Part shown: positions 35,201-44,300 of the stretch, piece by piece
How the letters are laid out: every line of letters begins with the position of its first letter
Numbering within the stretch: position 1 is the stretch's first letter
Assembly (NCBI RefSeq): GCF_003952225.1
Contig: NZ_CP034437.1
Coordinates: 5,532,501 to 5,596,500 of the forward strand
Direction: 5' to 3'
DNA length: 64,000 nucleotides
Source: Paenibacillus albus
GTDB taxonomy: Bacteria; Bacillota; Bacilli; Paenibacillales; Paenibacillaceae
Made by a program: the position numbers and the translations under genes
The notes under the pieces: model-generated
What the model was told of the DNA's origin: nothing
What the model saw: only the letters and a program-made list of their open reading frames with translations
The model's database searches: none

Positions 35201-38077
35201 CTTGTCCAGGAACGTCAGCTCCGGACGCGTATTATCAATAATAAACATTTGCTCCTTCGTGAAGGTTCGGCCCTGTGCATCCTTGGCAACCATCCTCAGT
35301 GAATAATCGCCTTCCTTCAGAAGTACCGGTTCCGATGAAACCTTCCGGTCAGCCGGATCCCCGATATACGGATACAACCACTCTCCGACTATGATCCAGT
35401 ACTCCTGATCGATCATAGCGCCCGTCGCATCGCTTGGTATTGGCGTGAACGTCCCGATTGGATTGCCGTCCTTGTCCATAACTACGGTATCAATCTCTGT
35501 CATCGGACTGCTTAGTGTAAACATCATAAATTTCATGCTATCTTGAAACGGATGAGCCACTGCCGGATACTCCGACATGAATGCCGGATTGAATAGATAC
35601 ATCTTATCGATCCCCGGCTCCACGACACGAATGGCAAATGGAAGCTGATAATGCTCTTCGGCATTGTCCGCATTGGTAAGATGAACATACCCCTCGTACT
35701 TGCCCTTCGCTGCTGTCTCCGGTATGACAATGTTCACGTTCACCGTAACTGATGAGCCCGCTTCAACCGTAACGGTGCTTGTTCCGTTCACATTGACATC
35801 CACATGGTTATCAACTGGACTTAGAGTTCCCCCCGTATAATACTCGCTTGATACGGTGAAGGTCTTGTCCGTCTCGCTTTTATTCGTAATCGTCATTTCC
35901 TTGCTGTCTTCCATGCTCTGGCCTTCATTTGGTGCCAAAGTGCCATAATTAATAAGTCCTGTCAGGTTGTCAATCGTTATCGGCAGTCCATCCTCATCCA
36001 AACTCCGCGCCGTGTTCTTCACTTGGATGGATACATCTGCATCCACTGCTTCAGTGACATCAACTTCGCCTGCACCTACTTGATAGACGGAATAGTCGCC
36101 ATTCAAATCATCTGCCGTATTCATTAGAGCGGCTCTGACATCAAATGGTGTGTATTCAGGGTGCTTCTGCAGGATGAGCGCGGCAATACCCGCTATATGC
36201 GGAGTTGCCATCGAAGTACCGGAAATACGCGCATACGCATGAGTATAATCAATGCCTGCTTCCGGGCTGTGAATATATTCGGGATAGGTGGAATAGACAT
36301 TCACGCCAGGTGCTACAACATCTGGCTTAATATCATTACTACCGTTAACCGGTCCACGGCCGCTGAAATCGGCCAAATGGCCGCCTTCGGTCTCCGTGCC
36401 TCCGATGGAGCTGAACGTAATCTTCGGATCCACCATCGCTTTCAGCGTTTCACCAACCGCCTCGGCTGTACGGAACGTCGGAATTAATTCCGAACCATCG
36501 CCTACAAACGGAATTTCGCCATCTGCTACGTTATTCGACATGATCGCAGCAATGGCGCCCGCTTTCGCCGCATTCGCGATTTTATCGTGGAGGGAGAGCG
36601 TACCGCGCTGAATAAAAGCGACCTTGCCTATAAGGTCTTTGCCCTCAAAGTCGGCGGTATCCCCTAAGCCTACATCCACCAGCGGTAGCTCTGTGTTCAA
36701 CAGGCTTGCAAGCGGGTTATAATTGTACGCCATGATCTTCAAGTCATTAAGAAGGACTGAACTCGATGCGTCGGCAACACTGCCCGTCATCGTTGCAATC
36801 GTCATAGCGAAATCACTTGCGCCAACCGTAATGGCCAGCGGCGACGTACCCGGCGCACTCATCGTACGCTCATCCGGTCCTGCATTGCCGGCTGCAACCG
36901 CGCAGACAACGCCTAGCAATGTTGCGTTATTGATGGCAACCGACTCCGGAATGAGCGGGTCGTTCACCATCACACCGAGAGAGAGATTGATGACATCCAT
37001 GCCGTCAGCAACAGACTTATCGATACCAGCCATTATTGCACTCTCACTGCCACTTCCGTACGGACCCAATACGCGATAAACATAGAGGTCCGCTTCCGGC
37101 GCTACGCCAAGAGCCGGCGCATCCGTCTCCGTGTTCATAGCACGAGCTGCGATTGTTCCCGATACGTGCGTACCATGATACGTATAGTAAGTGCCGTCGC
37201 CTTGATGTTCATCCATGCCGGACGCTTGCCAATCGGCATACGTCGTTTCCATCGGATCGGCATCGTTATCGATTTCATCCCAGCCTTTAACGCTTGCAGG
37301 ATCGATTGATTTCGGATCAACGCCTTTGATGGCGCGGTACCCTTTATAAGCGCCTGTCAAATCAGGGTGATTGTAGTCAATCCCCGTATCCAGCACGCCG
37401 ACTTTAATCCCTTTACCGGTAATACCAGCCGCATGGAGGTCATAAATCCCATTCAGCGGAATTGTATTATCCGCGGATGGCGCATCTAACTGCTCCACCT
37501 CATCCTTTGGCACTTCCATTTCTTTCGGGTCAAGCTTTACGGTATTGTCTTTGTAAATACGCTTCACGACACCTGATTTCAACAGGCTTTCGATCTCGTC
37601 TCCTGGTAACGTCATGGCTACACCGTTTAAAGCATGACGGTACTCTCTTGTAATCTCGATCTGACCAGCTATGAAGGGTGCTGCCCCATTGCTGTTACCG
37701 CTTTGGCCAGCAAGCTGCTGAACGAACTTCTGAAACGTCTCATGATTATCCTCCGCATTCTCAGCGGCCTCTCGCAATGAGATGCGCACTCCCTCGGATG
37801 CTTGCTTCAACACTTCAATTTCAGCAGGCGCTTGTTTGAATTCAACAATGACACTCGTAGGCACACTGCTTTTCAAATTCAAGTCTGGTGACAGCACAGG
37901 CTGTTCAATCTTCAATTGATGAAGCGCTTTATTCTGATCGTATGATAATTGGCTAATTAAACGACTAGCGTCCACATGCTCGTCCGACGCATAAGCGTAG
38001 ACGGGAAGCGACATAGATAGAAGCATACTACCGACGGCTACTTTAGCTACTAATTGGTTCCATCTGCTTTGTTTCAT
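32207..38077 (-). CDS. Giant S8 protease with PA, cohesin-like, dockerin, FN3 and SLH domains
   Basis: A 1956-residue secreted subtilase. Order: signal peptide (1-30), I9-type propeptide, and an S8 catalytic domain with Asp230 (VLDTGIDYNHPDL), His304 (HGTHVSGT) and Ser622 (GTSMATPHIAG). A PA domain is inserted near 445-555. Beta-sandwich modules follow, then a cohesin-like module around 1130-1260 and a dockerin-type double calcium loop (DVNGDGMIDIVDA and DLNQDGLVDEKD). An FN3 domain, an unassigned domain and three SLH repeats at the end tether it to the S-layer. It may process surface proteins or degrade external protein. The promoter has a C5-box like that of the second protease. Confidence 0.92.
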   Translation of the reverse strand: MKQSRWNQLVAKVAVGSMLLSMSLPVYAYASDEHVDASRLISQLSYDQNKALHQLKIEQPVLSPDLNLKSSVPTSVIVEFKQAPAEIEVLKQASEGVRISLREAAENAEDNHETFQKFVQQLAGQSGNSNGAAPFIAGQIEITREYRHALNGVAMTLPGDEIESLLKSGVVKRIYKDNTVKLDPKEMEVPKDEVEQLDAPSADNTIPLNGIYDLHAAGITGKGIKVGVLDTGIDYNHPDLTGAYKGYRAIKGVDPKSIDPASVKGWDEIDNDADPMETTYADWQASGMDEHQGDGTYYTYHGTHVSGTIAARAMNTETDAPALGVAPEADLYVYRVLGPYGSGSESAIMAGIDKSVADGMDVINLSLGVMVNDPLIPESVAINNATLLGVVCAVAAGNAGPDERTMSAPGTSPLAITVGASDFAMTIATMTGSVADASSSVLLNDLKIMAYNYNPLASLLNTELPLVDVGLGDTADFEGKDLIGKVAFIQRGTLSLHDKIANAAKAGAIAAIMSNNVADGEIPFVGDGSELIPTFRTAEAVGETLKAMVDPKITFSSIGGTETEGGHLADFSGRGPVNGSNDIKPDVVAPGVNVYSTYPEYIHSPEAGIDYTHAYARISGTSMATPHIAGIAALILQKHPEYTPFDVRAALMNTADDLNGDYSVYQVGAGEVDVTEAVDADVSIQVKNTARSLDEDGLPITIDNLTGLINYGTLAPNEGQSMEDSKEMTITNKSETDKTFTVSSEYYTGGTLSPVDNHVDVNVNGTSTVTVEAGSSVTVNVNIVIPETAAKGKYEGYVHLTNADNAEEHYQLPFAIRVVEPGIDKMYLFNPAFMSEYPAVAHPFQDSMKFMMFTLSSPMTEIDTVVMDKDGNPIGTFTPIPSDATGAMIDQEYWIIVGEWLYPYIGDPADRKVSSEPVLLKEGDYSLRMVAKDAQGRTFTKEQMFIIDNTRPELTFLDKPPGVYEVDDSMFTTEEFDGNSQEAVWVHANLFDEGTARLAPLGITQSSNRLFYYQNQNIYPDGEFKIEANGDVKFGITRDDLIDPETLMDKPMTLALFPIDLATNGYLIADFQHYGFIKAGSPYVVPEYDKDRIYLGDEVTMTLSLNNVEDLVAGQYNVSYYQSLQFENVKVNEGFKAMADAAGATVKVDKPIIRDDEVWTSKKVVNVGASVSGNGFTGFDGDMPFLDVTFKLVDDENYTGFDKMNIEQNIEKFNYKKAGTAKPIEIPVFNQINGFQVIPKHSMIQGSVYPEAFMNFHDGTGDLDWSKDYTTIGAKVTATVDGQTYNGVVGANGSVMFDQIPVSENKTDFRVEIPGHLTATGSVKMGRTMYDEWVGENGMMPQMLSLAGDVNGDGMIDIVDAKQVIDHYYQRADAPYQAQDLNQDGLVDEKDMKFIESNFLKVGPDVATTPQATLDGKGIQELVDELGVSTPISDLKSKAVSDTTAVLEWTTAVESAAISIDQSADDGLTWTKAKTSASVHLDTNHVTVKGLKPSTHYQFRIVIAGGANAGISNIVDVSTDAPSSSAPPIVGGTPENPVVEGNEGLVLKPSNSEIESGKTPEGKSSLTITPSADSLEKAIEALKKDDSSKQTIIIHVDQAADRNNLVLPAGLLANAAKENPNAVIVLETDQASFKLPLGATDWQAVADKLGSEISGMEVTISMSAPTAEQQKSIDGLAKANNMNIVGVVSFTVTVSANGKSEELTNFGSTYVTRTIAIDGQDSDKSYMAVLVDPITGELSFIPSTVSNKAGKLEAVILAPHASLYGIAQIAPKSFADVSNHWAKSEIELLASRQLIKGVSANKFSPSSTVTRAEFAALLARALGLEMADTATSFKDIAADKWYASAVHAIVEAGIVKGRSKDQFAPNATITREEMAVMLAGALKFAGKTEAELTPLSFTDKGSIASWAQAAVAQAAGAGILEGNKEGAFEPQANATRAEAAVALMRWLTYAEFMTNQ

Positions 38078-38135
38078 AGCGACTCTTCTGCCCCCAATAA
38101 GGAAATGTTATAAATTGTAAGACTTCTATTCTATT

Positions 38136-38179
38136 AGATTACTCGCTAGTCTATTAAGCGTAAATGGGGGGAATTTGGT
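38136..38179 (-). promoter_or_regulatory. C5-box promoter of the first S8/SLH protease
   Basis: Minus strand: CCAAATTCCCCCC, A, then TTTACG (38164-38159), 17 nt, TAATCT (38141-38136). The box ends directly before the -35, the geometry of an activator-dependent promoter. The same layout precedes the second protease. Confidence 0.6.
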
Positions 38180-38290
38180 GTATAAAAATAAGGCGCATTC
38201 AATAAGAATGCAGCCCTTATTCGTTATTTTACCAATAAGGATAACTAATAAAGCGCCATTAGCCTCGACAGGTCGGCACCTTAATTAGTT

Positions 38291-38332
38291 AAAAAAGAAG
38301 GCAAGCATGATGGAGAAATCCCGATGCTTGCC
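38291..38332 (-). terminator. Terminator after the 2509-residue protease
   Basis: GGCAAGCAT (38300-38308) pairs with ATGCTTGCC (38324-38332); T6 follows on the minus strand. Confidence 0.85.
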
Positions 38333-38349
38333 TCTTTCTTATAGGCTGC

Positions 38350-41300
38350 TTAGTTGATCAGACTCGCTTTTTTCAGCATTCTTTCTATGATCGTTGCGAC
38401 TTCCGCACGCGTAATGTTACTCTGCGGATGGATTGACCCCGTTTGATCCCCGGTAATCAAGCCGAGTTTCACGTTAATTGCCGCGAATGATTTCGCCCAG
38501 TCGCTTATGGAGCTGCCATCTTTAATACTCGCCAAGGAGGCATCAATTTCGCTGGCATTGATCGTGGTGTCGATTCCCGCGAGCTTCATCGCACGCGTCA
38601 GCATCACCATCGCTTCTTGCCGCGTTACTTTCTTCGCCGGTGCAAACGTATCTGCCGTTACGCCTGTAACAAGTCCGTAATGTGCCGCAGCCGTGATCGT
38701 TTTTGCATACCAAGCATCTGTACTTACGTCTTTGAATGGACTTGCCGAATCTACTGCCGGAATACCTAGCGCGTTTACGAGAATGGTCGCAAACTCCGCT
38801 CTTGTCATTTCACCCTTCGGATTAAACGTTCCGTCGCCTTGGCCTTTCACAATCAATCTGGAAGCCAAATTCTCGATTGATGCTTTAGCCCAGCCTTGAA
38901 TATCAAAGAATGATTTATGACTGTTCACAAGCATGTACATGCTGTTTGTAAGGCTGCTGATTCTCGCCACTTGTTTGCCATCCTTCGCCGCGAAGAAGGT
39001 TGGAACTTGACGCAATGTGCCATCCGCCTCGACAACAACCGCAGTGACTGCCTCGTTGTCCGCTCCATCCGGAATGACCATGTCGCGCTCCACATAGCCG
39101 TTAAACTGGTTAATTACAGTCGAATGGCCGCCTGTTGATGCGATAATCTCGAATACAATAGGAGCCCCAACAAGATCTACGCCATTATGATCTGCTGCAT
39201 CTTGGGCTGCTTGCTGCTGTGCCGTATCAGGTTTGGCAATGTGAAGCTCGACCTTAACATCGCTCAGTTTAACTCCATCTTCGAGCTGCCCATTCAGTGC
39301 GCTTAGGAGCTGCTCTGCACCGATTGTATACGATGCTTCAGGCGTGGAGATCGTTACGGTAGCTTTCTTATCAACCAATTGCTGCACCAGGCTGCCTGTA
39401 AGAACACCTTTTGTAACTTCACTTGCTTTATCCGTGCTTATTGTAACTGTAACGCCATTCTCGCTGTTCTTCAGCTGCTCTGCGAGCAGATCTTCGTCTG
39501 CGGTAATCGTATTCGTATTTCTGCCATTCTCAACGGAACCTGTTTCGTCCACGGGAGCTTGAATCGATTTGGAACTGTCTTCCCCATTATTGCCGTCACT
39601 AGGGACTCCCGGTGTTCCCAGACCCGGTAAACCCGGCGAACCGCCAGAGACAGCCGCTTTCACAACAAGCTCAAATTGTTTCGTCAACGGCGCCGCATCA
39701 TTCTTCGTTGTCGTCGACGTTAACGTAACCGTCTGATCCGTGCCTGCTCGATGAACGCCTCCGTCTGATCCGATCACTTGCGGATTGCTTGATGTCCAAG
39801 CAATTGTCGTATCATTGGTACCTTTCGTTGGCAGATACAGATCGGATGTTACTGCGTTCTGATCGACGTTGTTCTTCTTGATCAGGTTCCATACGATCGA
39901 TGCCTGCGCCGCTTGAACGGATGCATTGTCGTTCGTATCTTCGCTTCTGACATAGAACCCGAAGGAAGCATATTTGTAGAACTTGCCGATATTGAACAGA
40001 CCTTCAACCATGACATATTGGTTCTGAGCAGGTCTTGTTACTTTACCGTCTGCTGCAATGACATCAGGCGTATACGATTCCCAAGTAACCGAAGCATCAC
40101 CGACTGTTGTAGGCAGGTTAATGTCATGAGTGACATCCATGTCGCTCTTGTTCTCGCCAAGCAATTGCTTTAGCGTCAACGATTTAACCGCTTGAACAAG
40201 AGCAGTTCGATCCGCATAGTACGGATCCGGCTTTACTTTCAAAGAGAACGTTCTAACCGCGGTGCTGCTTCCTCTAGTCACGGTCGCTTTCAGAACGACG
40301 ACTGCATCGCCTTCATCGGACAGCGGCTTATAGACACGGCCTGCATTAGTGATATGTGCCGTATCGTCAGAGGACCATGAGATGATTGAGCCGTTTGCAC
40401 CGCTCGTTGGAAGTGTAAGCGGCAGCGTGATATCGTCCTGCGATTCATTTCCGCCTTTGATTACGCTCCAATCCAGGAACGCCTTATCTTGATTGACAGC
40501 CGATTGATTGCTTGCGAGCTTCGCCGGTACGGTTAACTCGAACGACTTGGTCGCCGTCTCGCTGCCTTTCGTAACAGTCGCCGTCAGCGTAACAGGCGTA
40601 TTCACTGCCGGTCTTGTTACGACGCCTAAACTGCTGATGATCGAAGGTTCATTGCTGCTCCAGCTGATTTGCGCTCCGCCAGCCTCATCTCGATATGGCA
40701 GGTTCAGGTTCGTCTCAATCGCGCTCTCGCTTTCATTCCAGCCTTTAATCTTGTCCCAGGTCAGAGCCTCGGCAGATTGCGCCGCTATGACGGAATCCGG
40801 ATTTTCCGAAGCGCCAAGACGGTAAACGATCAAATTGAATACGAGCGGATGGTTCCCCCAGAATAGCTTGCCATCCATGATGAGATCCCCATAGATCCCC
40901 AGCACATTTGGTCCAGGTTGAAGGTCATCTGCTGTAATCGTGAAAGGATGTATTCCGGCTGGCTGTTCGAAGCCTTCAGGGAAAGTGAGGTCGTTATAGA
41001 AAATGGTGTCGCCCCACTCTGTGCCAAACAAGTTCTTTATACGATCTTTTGAACCCTTTCTAGTATCGTCCAAAACAGAATAGAATGGTCCGCCCTCACT
41101 ATGAACTGTTCCTGAAATCTCTAAGGAAGTTTGATCAGTGAAGAAAGTAGCTGTGCCCGTCGACTGATCGATAACGGTATTATCGAATTCAACATAAGGG
41201 AACTGCGTATTCTTGATCACCGTTACAGGAACAGTCGTCTGATTACCTAGGAAATCGATCATCGTGACCGAATGCGTGCTTTCTCCTTCGGCTATATCAG

Positions 41301-44300
41301 CTGCATCCTCGTATCCAAGGGGCTGATAATAGTAATAATATTGGTCCGCTTGCGGATCATAGTGGAGCTGCGTCTTGATGGCATGATCACCCGTCAGAAG
41401 AATTGGATAATAATCCATCACTCCGTAATACGGATAGGCACCAACTGTTCCATCATTGCCATACTTGGATGTAATGTTTCCGTATAGATGCGGCGAAGTG
41501 AACTCCTCATGGAACTTACCATCACTGTACGAACCGTAATCAATGAAAATCGATCCAGTATGCGTCGCCAAGTTACTAGGTACATCCAAAATCGGAATGA
41601 TAGCTTCTGGCTCTGTGCCTACTGTCATTACGACTTGCTTCTCTGCCAACTGCGCATGATAGCCGACTTGAATGGAGCTCGAATTTCCCATATAATCCGT
41701 TGCCGTGATGACAAGGTTATGATGATCTTCGTCTGTAATCACAACCGGATAACGGAACGTATCATCAACATAATCGTTGACTTTACTTCCCATTACTACA
41801 GGGGCGCCACCATCTAGCGTGTATTCTACTTTGAATCCTCTCCCGTTCTTGATTAGATCCGTCACGGTTGAGTTGAGCATAAGCGAAACGTTGGTCGTAT
41901 CGGGCACGAAATACGCTTTCGTTGTTTGGCTGCCATCCCCACTGCCAGTATTGAAGGTGATGGTCGGTGCCGTCGCATCGACATACGTATCGATATTGAT
42001 ATACGGAAGGTTTGGCTCAAAGCCGGTTTGCCCATCTCCCAAGCAAACGAAATTCATCGAATACTTGCCATCCGGCAAGCTATCCGGAATGACAACATGC
42101 GCTGAGATCGAATACTTCAGCCCCGTTCCGAACGGTGTTGGCTCAGGCCATGTGCCGGCATTTTCGATCGGAGCTCCGACCATCGTTTTCGAGCCGTCAT
42201 CGTTTGTGCGTACGAATTGAACTTGTACACTATTCAAATTTCTGCCAAAGGCATCGAAGCTGAGATCGAAGGAATCCCCTCTGTTCACATTCGCGTCATA
42301 GTACACGCTTCTTGGATGACCATTCACGCTTGCGGTTTGGATATCAATCCAAACGGCTTTATTTGTATTATTCACGACGACCGAATATTCTTCGCCATAA
42401 TTGCCCACTCTGTCGATCGGCGCGATCGAAATGACGTTTAACCCGTCACGCAGATCTTTAATCGGCATCTCGAAGGTCCCGTCATCGTTACGCTTAACAT
42501 CATCTTTGTAGTTGGTAAACGGCTCTGAACCATTGATCGTATAATAAATGTTCCAGTCCCCGCCGCTTTCCCCTTTCGGCGCATCTGCATCATCGTCCAT
42601 CTTAAAGCGAAGCGTATATTCGCCAGTACTCGTCTCATCCGGCTCGTTCAGCTCATCGTAACCGACGTGCTTCAGGATATCCAGCTTTGGCGCATGCGTA
42701 TCTTTATAAGCAGGCATGTAAATGGTTGGCTGTGGCTTCTTCGCATTCGGAGCATCCGCTGTAGCTGTGATAGCAAAATAGTACTGGCCATCCGGCACAG
42801 GCACGCCTTGGTTCGTTCCATCCCACATCATTCCCTCTGTTAATGAGCCTGGAATGCCGCCGGAGTACGGATCATTCTTCACAACCCAGTCATTGCTCGT
42901 CAAATGGGTGACGAGGTTATGCTCTGCATCGACCACATCGACTTTCACATTACGCGCATCGCGAAGCAGTGCAATAACGGGTACGGGGTACAAACCGTTC
43001 TCCGGTGAGAAGGCATAGAATTTGTCCCCTAACGAACGTTCATAGTTGTCTTTCGGTTCACCATACAGGAATGGGAATCCGGTGTGCATATCTACGAATG
43101 CCATTTGTGTTCCGAGACCGGAACTCCCCCATACGCTATCCGGACCGGTTGGAGCATCAATAATGGCCGGAGCATCCCACTTGCCATTAAAACCAGTGTA
43201 CGGAACATTCAAGGTAGGCAGGCTCATATCCGTCGGTGTCAGATACACATAGCCTTCGATGAACGTATTCTTCATCTCGGAAGAATCTACTGTCAGCGTA
43301 ACCGTCACACGCTGAGTGGATTTCGGCCCTACCGTGATTTTAGACGGGCTGAAGCTCAGCTTCGAATGGTCCAAATAACGGCTGCGGATATTGTCGGAAC
43401 TAGTATCCAAGTTCGAGTGAAGCAGATCCGTCATAACCGTTCCGCTCAGATCATACGTTGCGGCTGTGCTTGTCAGGTTGGTAGCCGTCAGCGTAAACGT
43501 AGTCTTCGCACCGATTTCCTTCAGACTTACACGGCCTGTGCCATCCGGTCCGGCTACGACGACAGGTGTTTGTACCGCCAGGTCTGGACGAATCATCCCC
43601 GCACCTTGGCGTCTTGGCTGATATTCCGTATTGTAATCCGCGCGTTCTGCGGAATTCTCTTCGTTCACATAATCTCTTCTCGCAGGAATCGATGTATTCA
43701 TGACCACATTCTTCACGAGTTGAACGAAGCTTCTAGTTCCGGATGGGAAGCCCTTCTTCTTGAAGGCCTGCATCACATCGGCAACCGCTCCCGCTACATA
43801 CGGAGCTGCCATTGATGTGCCATCTTCGCTCTCGTATGCGTTGTGAACCTTCGGATCTGAAGTTCTTACCGAAGATACGATCTTATGGCCAGGAGCCATA
43901 ACCTCAGGCTTCAGCAGCAGATCGCTTGTCGTTCCCCATGAGGAGAAATCCGTAGGACTTCCAGGATTGGATGCAGCAAAGGCAGAGCTAGTTTCATCGG
44001 TTTCGATGTACATTGACAGCTTCTTAGTTGATCCCGGTTCCGGTGGAAGATCAATTCCAATGTCAGCGCCGGAGAAAGGGTCAATACCAATGCCGCCTCC
44101 GCCTCCGCCACCACCGCCCATTGATGCTAGTGCCGCTTCAAGAGTTGTACCGTCCTCGTAGCTAAGAAACGAGAACGGAAGCTCCATTTGCCCTTGCGGC
44201 GTCGGCGCCTTCTTGTTCGCGTCGCTATTGTAAACGATGGCGCCAATCGCACCGTGTTCTTTGGCGATTTGCACTTTCTCGACGAAGGAAATCGAACCGC

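Noticed and set aside
42969..43815. Several plus-strand ORFs of 60-240 residues inside the giant protease genes
   Set aside because: All are antisense shadows of the S8 genes with no ribosome binding sites.
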